DNA of 40,531 nt from an uncultured bacterium (GTDB lineage Bacteria > Bacillota > Clostridia > Lachnospirales > Lachnospiraceae): positions 1-40,531 of the forward strand of contig CAMTMP010000035.1 in the NCBI GenBank assembly GCA_947073545.1, written 5' to 3'. This document shows, piece by piece, positions 7,941-16,399 of this stretch (its first letter is position 1; each line of letters opens with the position of its first letter). The notes beneath the pieces are model-generated. The model did no database searches and was not told the DNA's origin. It saw only the letters and a program-made list of their open reading frames with translations. A program made the translations under genes and the position numbers.

Positions 7941-9164
7941 TCAAATCTGTCCCTGTTTTTTCTGCTCCAGATCATACAGGTAATCGTCCACACCTTTTAC
8001 ATGCTCCGCCCAGTCACCGTCGTCATCCATATCCCATGTGAGTGTTTTCACGGACAGCCCCAGTTCCCGGCAGATCTGTGTGAGCTTTTGGCATCCCCGC
8101 TGGATGTTCCGGCGTTTGACGCATTTCTTTTCACAGGAAATATCCTGCTGTTTCCAGTCCTTCCGGTAGTTTTCGCAATGGGTACACTTTTCATTATAAT
8201 CGCCCCTGCAGGCAGTCCTTAACAGCTTATCCATGTCATAGGCTTCATAGACCGACTGCGTACCCATCTGCTTCATCTCCCGTAAGAACGGGGGCAGGTT
8301 TGCATACTGGTTCGCTCCCGGCACGCAGCCGAAGGTTCTGCCGGACAGGGAATGGGCAAGGTCGCCCTTTAACGGCCCTTCCGTGATAAAAATGGTCTTT
8401 TCCCCCGGACTGCCCGCCAGATGGACGGGGCTTCCGGAGGATGTGCCCATATGATAGTTCGTACTGGAGAGCCAGATATATTTCCTGCCGTCATAAGGGT
8501 GATCCAGCCGTATCTGCGCCCCCACGATCAGACCGTCGATGTTTCGGACCGGCACCAGAAACCCGGAGGATTTATTGGAGAAATGGATGTTCCACTCCCC
8601 GTCCTTATCCTGATAAAATCCCGGAACACCCTCCACGGTGCATCCCGCCGCCAGCAGCTTCTCCGTCAGCTTTTTATAGCCGAAGACCGGCGTGCTTTTA
8701 TAGCCGTTTTTCTCGATCTGCTGCTCCGTAAATCCGCGCTTTAACAGGTTCTTCCTGTGGGTATCCGCAAGCACCAGCATGGAAAAGAACATACTGTATG
8801 TCTTGTGCCTCACATAATCCGGGGCGGGCATGGCGCTTGGGATCTCCGGCTCCTTCGGAGCAATCTCCCGTTTCCTTACCTGATAGGACGGTGCCTGCTC
8901 ATTCCTTCCCAGGGCGCCTTTTATCTCCTCATAAGCAGTCTGGTTATCCAACCCGTATATCCTCCCATACAGGGAGAGCATGCCGCCACTTTCCCCGCAC
9001 CGGTTGCACTTGAACACGTTCTTTTTAGTGTTGAGGTTGAGCTTGCCCTTTTTCTCCCCGCAGAACGGACAGTCCACATCAAGGCTCGCCGTATTTTTAT
9101 GCCTGACATGCAGGTTCAAGAGGTATGCCACATCCACGATGGTAAAGGGAAAATCCTGATACAT
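7941..9164 (-). CDS. CHC2-zinc-finger/Toprim DNA primase
   Basis: A 407-residue DnaG-like primase. A four-Cys zinc finger sits at residues 32-56 (CPFC and CNRC). A Toprim region follows near residue 260, with the acidic FITEGPLKGD motif, FGCVPGANQ, and AYDMD supplying further acidic metal-binding residues. The C-terminus has an unusual Cys cluster (CTHCENY, CEKKCVKRR) that may form another metal site. It would make RNA primers for element DNA synthesis after excision or transfer. It lies between the strand-annealing protein and parM in the element operon. The ATG is preceded by AGGAGG. Confidence 0.82.
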   Translation of the reverse strand: MYQDFPFTIVDVAYLLNLHVRHKNTASLDVDCPFCGEKKGKLNLNTKKNVFKCNRCGESGGMLSLYGRIYGLDNQTAYEEIKGALGRNEQAPSYQVRKREIAPKEPEIPSAMPAPDYVRHKTYSMFFSMLVLADTHRKNLLKRGFTEQQIEKNGYKSTPVFGYKKLTEKLLAAGCTVEGVPGFYQDKDGEWNIHFSNKSSGFLVPVRNIDGLIVGAQIRLDHPYDGRKYIWLSSTNYHMGTSSGSPVHLAGSPGEKTIFITEGPLKGDLAHSLSGRTFGCVPGANQYANLPPFLREMKQMGTQSVYEAYDMDKLLRTACRGDYNEKCTHCENYRKDWKQQDISCEKKCVKRRNIQRGCQKLTQICRELGLSVKTLTWDMDDDGDWAEHVKGVDDYLYDLEQKKQGQI

Positions 9165-9209
9165 GGCGTTCCTCCTTTCCGCAGCCTGTTATAAAGCTGC
9201 TTTCTTTTT

Positions 9210-9240
9210 AAGGGCAGCACGATGAAGCACTGCCCTTTTT
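9210..9240 (+). terminator. Stem-loop between the annealing-protein and primase genes
   Basis: AAGGGCAG (9210-9217) pairs with CTGCCCTT (9230-9237), followed on the plus strand by TTTTTG. As an intrinsic terminator it fits rightward transcription, yet the flanking genes read leftward. It may act as an insulator, an RNA-processing site or a weak leftward terminator. Confidence 0.5.
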
Positions 9241-9261
9241 GTATTTTGATATAATTTCAAT

Positions 9262-10353
9262 CTAACTTGCCTGCCCTAATGCCATGTCAATCAAAAACTT
9301 TGCCGCCGCACGCAGGAGGTTGTCAGGTCCGCCATAGGAGTCCACATACCACTGCAGGTTTGCGGGTTTCTCCACAGCCACCTGCCCCAGTGTCTTTCCC
9401 TTGTTATAGCCCATCGGGATCACAACGGCTGCGGCACTGTCACGGTCTAACATGGAATAGATCTGCTCCACAGGCATATCCTTTTTGATATTGGCAGCGC
9501 CTTGGGTATTCTTTCCGGCAGGAGCATTGCTTGCCGCCTGTCTTCCGGGCTGCGGCGCTGTTTTTGCTGCAGGCGCCTGCGCCGGTTTCGGCTGCGGCTG
9601 GTTACTCTGCTGCTGGTTTTGCCGTGGCTGGCTCTGCTGCACCCCGTTCCTCTGCTGCTGGTTTTGCTGTGGCTGGCTCTGCCGGTTCTGCGGTGCCATA
9701 CCGCTGTTCTGTGACATGGCGGGCGTCATGCCCATCGCCTGTCCCACTTCTTCCGGCATGGGGATATAATTCTCTATCCCGTACTGTCCGGGAATTTTTT
9801 CATCCAAAAGCGCAGTACCGTTTTCCATATCCTCCCCGGAAAACATTTCGCCTAAAACTTCGCCGTCAATGCCACTTCCTGAAAGGAACTGCGGCTCAAA
9901 AGGAGCCTCCGTCACTTCCGGATCAATATCTTCTTCCTTGTCTGCAAACTGCAGCCCGAAGCCTGCATCCGAAAGCGCGCGCCCGACTGCGGCAGTTTCC
10001 GCCAGTTCCACAAATTTATTGCCAAACTGTCCGTCCTCTGTCCTGTATTTCTGCGCCAGTGCATTTGCGATGAAGTTTTCCTCCGGGTCATTGCGGTGCA
10101 GGTATATCCGTGCCTCCACAATGGCAACCTGATCCGTCAGCTTCAGGATTTTCTTCACAATCTTGCCCTCCGGATACTTCAGCCGGAACCAGAGCTTACG
10201 GAACGCCACGTCGAGATAATACTTTCCCGCCTGGCCTTCCTGCCCGATGATCCTCATGTACCTTCTGGGATCAAATCCCTCCACTTTGTTCAGGTTACGG
10301 ATTTCCTCCACCTCGTCGTACATATACGCTGCATTTGCTGTTGTTTCTCCCAT
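9262..10353 (-). CDS. Single-strand-annealing-type recombination protein with ExoX-like C-terminus
   Basis: A 363-residue protein. Residues 1-140 resemble Rad52/ERF-like annealing proteins, with VAIVEARIYLHRND and the hallmark FVELAETAAVGRALSDAGFG. Residues about 205-285 are a Gln/Pro/Ala-rich linker. The last 70 residues carry GYNKGKTLGQVAVEKPANLQ, resembling the small ExoX-like C-terminal domain found with such proteins. It probably anneals single strands during element recombination, working with the YqaJ exonuclease encoded in the same operon. The start has AAAGGAG upstream. Confidence 0.68.
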   Translation of the reverse strand: MGETTANAAYMYDEVEEIRNLNKVEGFDPRRYMRIIGQEGQAGKYYLDVAFRKLWFRLKYPEGKIVKKILKLTDQVAIVEARIYLHRNDPEENFIANALAQKYRTEDGQFGNKFVELAETAAVGRALSDAGFGLQFADKEEDIDPEVTEAPFEPQFLSGSGIDGEVLGEMFSGEDMENGTALLDEKIPGQYGIENYIPMPEEVGQAMGMTPAMSQNSGMAPQNRQSQPQQNQQQRNGVQQSQPRQNQQQSNQPQPKPAQAPAAKTAPQPGRQAASNAPAGKNTQGAANIKKDMPVEQIYSMLDRDSAAAVVIPMGYNKGKTLGQVAVEKPANLQWYVDSYGGPDNLLRAAAKFLIDMALGQAS

Positions 10354-10448
10354 CTGTTTTCTCCTTTCCTTTCAGGGAAGGGGTACATATAATAAGTACC
10401 TGCCTCCCCCGCATTTTCTTGAATTTTTATGTAGTTTTTTAGATTTTC

Positions 10449-10799
10449 TTATACAAGGTATTTGCACATGAAATTGTCAAAGCTGTCATAATCGCTCCAA
10501 TCTGCAGTTTCAGGTTCATCCTCCGCCATGGTGTTCCACAACTTCTTCAGGTCATTGTCGTACCCGGATGTATCCGCATCAAGCCCGTGGTGCAGGCAGT
10601 ATGCCGTCCACAGACAGCGAAGCTGGTCACGAATGAGTTCTTCATCAAAACAGCCCTGCCGGACAAATTCCTTCAGGTATTCCATTTCAGCCTCCCGGCT
10701 GACCGTTCCCTGCAAGGATTCGATGATCCGCGCAGCGGCATGATAGCCGTCCCGCCGCAATATATCCAGTTGAAACCGGATGTCTGCTACATTCTTCAT
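10449..10799 (-). CDS. Hypothetical element protein
   Basis: The start is the ATG behind AAAGGAG, giving 116 residues; an upstream in-frame TTG is less likely. The protein is acidic and predicted mainly helical: VADIRFQLDILRRDGYHAAA, a Cys-containing middle (RDQLRCLWTAYCLHH), then a very acidic tail. No recognised domain. It lies 25 bp downstream of the methylase-like gene and 95 bp upstream of the annealing protein. An acidic surface could suit a DNA mimic, but that is speculation. Confidence 0.6.
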   Translation of the reverse strand: MKNVADIRFQLDILRRDGYHAAARIIESLQGTVSREAEMEYLKEFVRQGCFDEELIRDQLRCLWTAYCLHHGLDADTSGYDNDLKKLWNTMAEDEPETADWSDYDSFDNFMCKYLV

Positions 10800-10823
10800 T
10801 CTTGCTCCTTTCTTCAACACCTG

Positions 10824-11651
10824 TTATGATGCCGTTTCCATACACAGCATGAGCTGTCCGTCCGCTCCTTCTATCAGCCTGACATTTTCAGGCGGATGTT
10901 CTAAGGTGACGGCAGCCATTCCCTGTTCTTCCGCAACCCCGCTGTCTTCCTGTCTCTCTCCTGCCTCCCCCGACGCAAAGCGCCAGTGGTTCAGATAGTA
11001 AAACAGGGTACACCATACTTCGTTATCCGGATGGGGAAACGGCTTTGCAAGACTGTCCCCGATCACCACGATGGCGGGACATCCCAGCAGGGACATCTGT
11101 ATGTAGCACATCATGGCTGCGGTGCGGTCAATATCCTGTGCCACGAACAGCACATGCTTCTGGTAATTGATGCCATGTTTTCTTGCCACATTTGCAAAGG
11201 CAATCAGCATGGCGCCCGCGCCGCAGGCAGGATCGTTTACACTGATATAGCGCCGTTCCTTCAGCATTTCATCCGCTTCTGAATCCGTAAACTGTATTTC
11301 CGACATAAATTCACAGATATGGTAGGGCGTGAAAAACTGCCCCTTCTGCTCCTGATGCAGCTCAAGATGATGGTACAGGCTGCCCAGAAAGTCCTGCTCC
11401 GGATTATCGCTTAATGCCAGCACTACAAGGTGTAACATCTGCGGGAAAATCTCCCGTTCCTCCTCCCGGTAGCCGCTTAGGATGGCGTGGTACTTTTCCT
11501 CCCGCTCCTCTTTTTCCGGCGTTGGTATTACATTTGCCAAGGAAATCGCAGACAGGCTCAGGAAATCATTCCATACCTGCCATCTGGAGTAGCGGAAAGC
11601 AAACTGATCCATCAGGGTACAAAACTCCTTTTTATAGTCTCTTTTTTCCAT
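10824..11651 (-). CDS. N-6 DNA methylase-like protein without the catalytic motif
   Basis: A 275-residue protein with the front half of a type-I-like adenine methylase: GQFFTPYHICEFMSE and the S-adenosylmethionine loop VNDPACGAGAMLIAF near residues 137-151, then VLFVAQDID. The catalytic (N/D)PP(F/Y) motif expected after the GDSL segment is not visible; that place reads NEVWCTLFYYLNHW. The protein stops much shorter than a full HsdM. It may bind S-adenosylmethionine or DNA without methylating, or be an accessory or anti-restriction factor. It sits in the element operon with no specificity subunit nearby. Confidence 0.6.
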   Translation of the reverse strand: MEKRDYKKEFCTLMDQFAFRYSRWQVWNDFLSLSAISLANVIPTPEKEEREEKYHAILSGYREEEREIFPQMLHLVVLALSDNPEQDFLGSLYHHLELHQEQKGQFFTPYHICEFMSEIQFTDSEADEMLKERRYISVNDPACGAGAMLIAFANVARKHGINYQKHVLFVAQDIDRTAAMMCYIQMSLLGCPAIVVIGDSLAKPFPHPDNEVWCTLFYYLNHWRFASGEAGERQEDSGVAEEQGMAAVTLEHPPENVRLIEGADGQLMLCMETAS

Positions 11652-11662
11652 ACTGCAGCCCC

Positions 11663-12139
11663 CTATCCGGCAAGCTGGCTGACACGGATCTCAAAATCCG
11701 CATCAATGCTGCCCTCCCTTACGATGATGCTGTCTTTTCCGCCGCTTATGATCTTCAGCCCGGTAAGCGCAACGGCATCCTCGATATTGGAAATGAGCCT
11801 TTCCTTTTCCATAAACTCATCCTGACAGTTACAGTTCCCACAGCCGCACTCGGAAAGCGTGCAGCGGTACTGCCGGCCGACTTCCGGTGTGGATATGTAC
11901 GGATCACATACCTTGTATCCATGCTTATTGAGTACAGTCACGGCTTCCTCAAACACCTCCCTGATAATTGCAATGTTCCACGGGAATTTTTCTTCCGCCT
12001 CAGCCGTACTTATTTCCAGAAGCTGCATCAGATACCAATAGGTCTGCGTATCGATCCAGTCTGCCCTTTCTGTCATCTTCTGGTTCATTTCCACTTCCCC
12101 AGTTTTCATTTCTTCTGTTTTTTTCTCCATATCATCCAT
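11663..12139 (-). CDS. Hypothetical Cys-rich element protein
   Basis: A 158-residue protein with a charged helical N-terminus and a central Cys cluster CTLSECGCGNCNCQ, which could bind a metal. After it come a helical segment and a short C-terminal beta-rich part (SIIVREGSIDADFEIRVSQ). No recognised family. AAAGGAG precedes the start at a normal distance. It lies between the RecD2 and methylase-like genes with gaps of 58 and 11 bp, so it is probably in the same transcript. Confidence 0.6.
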   Translation of the reverse strand: MDDMEKKTEEMKTGEVEMNQKMTERADWIDTQTYWYLMQLLEISTAEAEEKFPWNIAIIREVFEEAVTVLNKHGYKVCDPYISTPEVGRQYRCTLSECGCGNCNCQDEFMEKERLISNIEDAVALTGLKIISGGKDSIIVREGSIDADFEIRVSQLAG

Positions 12140-12197
12140 TTTTGCTATGCTCCTTTCAAGTTCTGCAGGCTTGACCTGTAAGGCACAAACCCTCCAC

Positions 12198-14444
12198 CTA
12201 TAAATTGATCACTTCCTGACGGTATCCGCCATTTTCAGGCTGTCTTTTATTTTCCTCCAGCAAACGGTTATATTCCCTGATGATGCGCTCCCCAAGCCGG
12301 GTATTGCGCCTGTCACACTCCGTATTGTGGATGGCGGTGCAGACAGCCCTTTTACTGCCGATGATGGCGACCTGTACGCCTGCCCTCGTTATGGCGGTGT
12401 AGAAGATATTGCGCCGCAGCATTTTGTAAAACATGGGCAGCCACGGCAGGATCACCATCGGGTATTCGCTTCCCTGGCTTTTGTGGACGGTCGTTGCATA
12501 TGCGTGTTCCACCATATCCAGTTCCTCACTCCCGTATTTCACGAAACGTCCTTCCGAAAATTCCAGCTCCGCAACCTCCGTTCCATCTTCATCCATATAA
12601 ATATCCCTGATGTATCCGATGTCACCATTGCTGATCTGGTTCTTGTTTTTGTTATGGATGATCCGGTCTCCCAGACGGAAGGTGCGTTTCCCGGAATAAA
12701 TCTCCGGCTTTCCCTCCTCCTTCGGGTTCACCATCTCCCATAACCTTTCATTCAGCGCATTTACACTGGCTTCCCCGGTCTTGCGGTAGGGCGTCAGCAC
12801 CTGCACCTTGTCCATGCCAAACGCATCCACGCTGGCACGGTACAGCTCCTGCACTTTCTCCGCAGCCTCTGCCGCGCTCCCCGCAGGGATAAAGGAAAAG
12901 CCTGCACCGTAATCCAGCGCCGCGTCATTTTCCTGCATCCGCTTTGCGTTGGCAATGATACGGCTCCCTTCTGCCTGACGGAAGATCGTGTCAAGCACCG
13001 TGACCGAGATCACGCCGCACTGAACCAGCTCGCGGAATACATTGCCGGGTCCCACACTGGGAAGCTGGTCCACATCCCCCACCAGCACCAGACGGCTCCC
13101 CGCCCGGATATGGGCAAAAAAGATGTATGACAGCCTCATATCGGACATGGTAAACTCGTCCGCTATGATGAAGTCTGCCTCCAACATTTCCTCCAATTCT
13201 TCACTGTCCTCGTCACTGGTAAGCCCAAGCGCGCTGTGCATCGTCATGGCGTCCTGCCATCCCGTGCTCTCCGCCATCCTACGGCTTGCCCTGCCCGTGG
13301 GCGCTGTCAGCAGCACGCTGCCGCCGCCCAGTTTCTCATGGACATAGAGCAGCACCTTCTGTACCGTGGTCTTTCCTGTTCCGGGTCCTCCGGTAATAAT
13401 GCTGACCGGATGGCGGAACGCCTTCCTGACGCCCTCCTCCTGTTTCGGGGAAAGGCTGATGCCAAGTTCTTTCTGTGCCTCCGCCAGAAGGAAGGTAATA
13501 TCCTGTTCCTCCTGCTTAGCCGTAAGCAGGGATACCAGCTTTTTTGCCGCGCCGCACTCATAGCCGTACATATTCGCGGGATACAGGGCGCCGCTTTCAT
13601 AATACATACGCTTATCCTTTACCAGTTGGTAGAGTACCTTGTAGACTGCCATCTCCGTGACGGCCTCCCCCTGGTAGCCTTTATTCAGTTGTTCATATAC
13701 TTTTCTCTGGAACTGCTGCTTGTCCTGAAACAGATTTCCTTCCTGCATATCCTGTTCCATGCAGTACCAGATACAGCCCTCAATCCGCAGGGGATCGTCA
13801 GGCTTTCCCCTATTGGCTTTTGCAATCTCATCCACGGTCAGAAAACCGAAACCGCTGATCTTACAGAGCGCAAAGGGCTGGTTCTTTACGGTATCCAGCG
13901 CCGCATTTCCAAATTCCTCATAGATTTTCTGTATCTTTTTGGGCGTCACCTTAAAAGGCGTAAGGTAAGCAGCAAGGTCGCGCATGGCATGGCTGCCCTG
14001 ATAGGATAAGAGGATGCCGTCCAGCTTTTTGCGGGTAATGCCCTTGATCTCCAGCAGGCTGTCCGGATAATTGTCCAGCACATCAAAGGTTCTTGTACCG
14101 AACTTCTCCACGATCAGCTCCGCCATCTTCGGTCCGATACCCTTTATCATGCCGGAGGACAGGTAGCCCCTGATCCCTTCCTTTGTCTGGGGTAAGATTT
14201 CCTCATAACTCTCGACCTGTAACTGCAGTCCATACTTGTTCCTTACCCAGTTTCCTGTAAGCTCCGCTTCCGTTGTCTCCGTATCCGGCAGACCCGTACC
14301 CGTCGCTGTAAACCGGGTGCCCTTTCCTTTATAATTTGGATCTTTTGCCGCTTCCGGGACTTCCGTGCTCTCCGTGTGGTACACGAAAATACAGTACCCA
14401 TTGTCCTTATTGTGAAATATTTCTTTTACAAATCTGCATTTCAT
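12198..14444 (-). CDS. recD2: RecD2-type ATP-dependent DNA helicase
   Basis: A 748-residue superfamily 1B helicase. The N-terminal third has an OB-like start and helix-hairpin-helix repeats (GIGPKMAELIVEKFG, LLEIKGITRKKLDGIL), as in RecD2. Walker A GGPGTGKTT is near residue 353, Walker B is IIADEFTMSD, followed by VLVGDVDQLPSVGPG, DTIFRQAEGSRI and the motif VI region HKSQGSEYP with YTAITRA. Length matches stand-alone RecD2, a 5'-3' helicase that acts without RecBC. Here it probably serves element recombination or replication. Its start overlaps the DUF4406 gene by 38 bp, implying coupled translation. Confidence 0.85.
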   Translation of the reverse strand: MKCRFVKEIFHNKDNGYCIFVYHTESTEVPEAAKDPNYKGKGTRFTATGTGLPDTETTEAELTGNWVRNKYGLQLQVESYEEILPQTKEGIRGYLSSGMIKGIGPKMAELIVEKFGTRTFDVLDNYPDSLLEIKGITRKKLDGILLSYQGSHAMRDLAAYLTPFKVTPKKIQKIYEEFGNAALDTVKNQPFALCKISGFGFLTVDEIAKANRGKPDDPLRIEGCIWYCMEQDMQEGNLFQDKQQFQRKVYEQLNKGYQGEAVTEMAVYKVLYQLVKDKRMYYESGALYPANMYGYECGAAKKLVSLLTAKQEEQDITFLLAEAQKELGISLSPKQEEGVRKAFRHPVSIITGGPGTGKTTVQKVLLYVHEKLGGGSVLLTAPTGRASRRMAESTGWQDAMTMHSALGLTSDEDSEELEEMLEADFIIADEFTMSDMRLSYIFFAHIRAGSRLVLVGDVDQLPSVGPGNVFRELVQCGVISVTVLDTIFRQAEGSRIIANAKRMQENDAALDYGAGFSFIPAGSAAEAAEKVQELYRASVDAFGMDKVQVLTPYRKTGEASVNALNERLWEMVNPKEEGKPEIYSGKRTFRLGDRIIHNKNKNQISNGDIGYIRDIYMDEDGTEVAELEFSEGRFVKYGSEELDMVEHAYATTVHKSQGSEYPMVILPWLPMFYKMLRRNIFYTAITRAGVQVAIIGSKRAVCTAIHNTECDRRNTRLGERIIREYNRLLEENKRQPENGGYRQEVINL

Positions 14445-14820
14445 CCGTTCTCTCCTCCTGCGTTATTTTCGCCAGTGCAATGCCGCCGGCAGATTCGACC
14501 AGGGCATAGGCAGGGATATCCAGCTCCCCTGCCAGTCTGATCTCGCCCCGCATCCCGCTGCTGATCCGGCTGCCGCACACAACGATGGCTTTGCTCAGTT
14601 TCAGCAGGTCAAGCCCGAAGGCAAGCGCCGCTTCCCTCTCCTCCGGGATGTTGTCATCCAGATATTCCGGAAGGAAGCTGTGGGGCGCGATTGCCCTGCA
14701 CCCGGTAACGCCGGATACAAGACCTGCATAATACGCCGCTTTCTCCATGTTCTTCCGTATCCCCTGCTCTGTCGGTGCCGACAGCGGAGAACAGATATAT
14801 ACAAGGTCATTCTTCTTCAT
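14407..14820 (-). CDS. DUF4406/nucleoside 2-deoxyribosyltransferase-like protein
   Basis: A 137-residue Rossmann-like protein of the DUF4406 type. It has VYICSPLSAPTEQGIRKNME at the N-terminus, then CRAIAPHSFLPEYLDD, EEREAALAFGLDLLKL, and VVCGSRISSGMRGEI. The pattern is related to nucleoside deoxyribosyltransferases, which bind nucleosides or nucleotides, but the true substrate of these mobile-element versions is unknown. The gene starts on the stop codon of the YqaJ gene and overlaps recD2, so all three are translationally linked. Confidence 0.75.
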   Translation of the reverse strand: MKKNDLVYICSPLSAPTEQGIRKNMEKAAYYAGLVSGVTGCRAIAPHSFLPEYLDDNIPEEREAALAFGLDLLKLSKAIVVCGSRISSGMRGEIRLAGELDIPAYALVESAGGIALAKITQEERTDEMQICKRNISQ

Positions 14821-15860
14821 CAGGCCGCTCCTTTCACCTTGACGGAAAACCTCCTGCTCTCCGTCGTATTCACATAGTCATCATAGACATCCGGGTGCTG
14901 CACCTTTAAGCGCTCCAGCCCCTTTTTGTCAATGCCCGTGCGGTAGGCGGGGTTATAGGAAACCACATATTCCTCACTGCCGTTCCGTAAAACGCCGGTA
15001 CAGCTTGTTCCCATCTTCTCCACGATCTCCGCATAGGCTTCCTTCATCTTTTCATCCAGTTTCTTTGCCTCGCCCTCATGCTGCGCCTTCTGCTCCTTTA
15101 ATGCCATATACTTCTCAATACTGGCAAGGTACTTCCGGTCAAGTTTTACCGCGTCTGCATCCTTGTCCGCCGGTCCGCAGTGTTTCCGTATGCTCTCCAG
15201 CACAAGGTCTGGCTTTTCCGTATAGGGCGGCTCCACGCCTTTTTCCACGTTCTCTGTCCAGAAAAATTCCTCCTCCGCGATCAGGTCTTCCTCGATGTCA
15301 AGGTCGCGCTCCATGCAGCGGATAAAGAACTCGTTCTCGTTGTTCCCATACAGGCAGGCAAAATACATCTTATTGATGTTCATCACCGCCATGTAGTGTC
15401 TGCCCTGGTACTCATAATTGACAGGGGTGGAATCATTCGCCCACTTATTCTGGCAGTTATAGTTGGTGGTCTTGCACTCAAGGATGCCCTTGCTGCCGTC
15501 GGGGAAATCAATAAAGAAATCCACGTCTGCAAGCATGAACGGAAAAAGCGGATGGCGGAACATCTTCCGGACAGGGTACACCTTCAGACCTGTCTTTCTG
15601 GAAAAAATCTCCGCCACAAGGTCCTCCAGCCGGTGTCCCACTTCCTTTGCAACCCAGTTGTCTTCCTCTTCGTCCATGACCGCCTGTATGCCGCATTTGT
15701 CATAGTACAGGTCACGCTTCGTACAGAACGGCGACATTCCCATGATAGCTGCGGCGTCGCTCCCGCCAATCCCCTTGCGGCGGCAGGCAAGCCAATCCTC
15801 CCTGCTTAAATCTTCCGTATCCACGAACACCTCTGCTTTATAATTCATATCCAGTCCCAT
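14820..15860 (-). CDS. YqaJ-type viral recombinase/exonuclease
   Basis: A lambda-exonuclease-like (PD-(D/E)xK) nuclease, 346 residues from the ATG preceded by GAGGAAAAG; a GTG 12 bp upstream and an ATG 12 bp downstream are alternatives. The family signature CRRKGIGGSDAAAIMGMSPF is at the N-terminus, the metal-binding LADVDFFIDFPDG and GILECKTTNY supply the D and ExK residues, and a coiled segment lies near residue 245. It would resect duplex DNA to give 3' single strands for the annealing protein at 9.3-10.4 kb, a pair typical of phage recombination systems. Confidence 0.82.
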   Translation of the reverse strand: MGLDMNYKAEVFVDTEDLSREDWLACRRKGIGGSDAAAIMGMSPFCTKRDLYYDKCGIQAVMDEEEDNWVAKEVGHRLEDLVAEIFSRKTGLKVYPVRKMFRHPLFPFMLADVDFFIDFPDGSKGILECKTTNYNCQNKWANDSTPVNYEYQGRHYMAVMNINKMYFACLYGNNENEFFIRCMERDLDIEEDLIAEEEFFWTENVEKGVEPPYTEKPDLVLESIRKHCGPADKDADAVKLDRKYLASIEKYMALKEQKAQHEGEAKKLDEKMKEAYAEIVEKMGTSCTGVLRNGSEEYVVSYNPAYRTGIDKKGLERLKVQHPDVYDDYVNTTESRRFSVKVKGAA

Positions 15861-15908
15861 TCTTTTCCTCACTTTCTGCCGCCTTCTGCGGCTGCATACT
15901 GCGGACAG

Positions 15909-15935
15909 AAAAAGAGAAGGTCTTATCCCTTCTCT
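15909..15935 (-). terminator. Intrinsic terminator inside the element operon
   Basis: On the minus strand AGAGAAGG, a seven-base loop and CCTTCTCT are followed by TTTTC. It lies between the 149-residue protein gene and the YqaJ gene, so it may lower expression of the downstream recombination genes rather than end the transcript fully. Confidence 0.6.
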
Positions 15936-15949
15936 CCCTGTCCTTATCG

Positions 15950-16399
15950 TTATTCTGTTTTACTCTGTTCTGCGGCAGGCTGCTGCTCTGTTTTCTGTTG
16001 CGCTCTGCGCCTGGCGGAAAGGACAAGGGCATCCTCACCGATCCCGGCGTCCGCCTTCGGTTTCCTGCCTGCCCTTTTCCGGCACTTCTCAATGGCTGCA
16101 GCCCGGTCATAGCCGGTTTTCTCCTGCAGCCCCGCCGTGATATTCCGGCATCTGTCGCGCATGCGCTCATACTGCATTACCGCACAGAATCCGAGCCGTT
16201 CCCGCTCCTTTTCATCATTCAGGAACTCATCCAGAAGGTCCGCATAGTCTGCAAGCACGTTACAGATCACGATCAAGTCGCCTTCGCAGCTTGTGATGGT
16301 TTCCTCCCGGCTGTGTGCCACGCTGTAATAACGGATGGCTACCCGGCGCAGTTCATCTTCGATGACATCTTCCAGAATTTCTACCGAATCCATTACCAT
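15950..16399 (-). CDS. Hypothetical element protein
   Basis: A 149-residue helical protein with no recognised domain. The N-terminal half is acidic (VEILEDVIEDELRRVAIRYY); the C-terminal 45 residues are basic and Gln/Ala-rich (KCRKRAGRKPK, ARRRAQQKTEQQPA) and probably disordered or nucleic-acid binding. Its ATG overlaps the stop codon of the upstream DUF5688 gene (TAATG), so it is translationally coupled to it. The terminator at 15909-15935 follows. Confidence 0.65.
   Translation of the reverse strand: MVMDSVEILEDVIEDELRRVAIRYYSVAHSREETITSCEGDLIVICNVLADYADLLDEFLNDEKERERLGFCAVMQYERMRDRCRNITAGLQEKTGYDRAAAIEKCRKRAGRKPKADAGIGEDALVLSARRRAQQKTEQQPAAEQSKTE

Noticed and set aside
9485..9769. Hydrophobic, Cys/Leu-rich plus-strand open frames in this segment
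   Set aside because: They are the antisense of the Gln/Pro/Ala-rich linker of the annealing protein; repeated CTG/CTGCTG codons create false hydrophobic translations.
11414..12181. 255-codon plus-strand frame opposite the methylase-like and Cys-rich genes
   Set aside because: Composition is rich in Ser, Pro and His without domains; the minus-strand genes have ribosome sites and normal composition.
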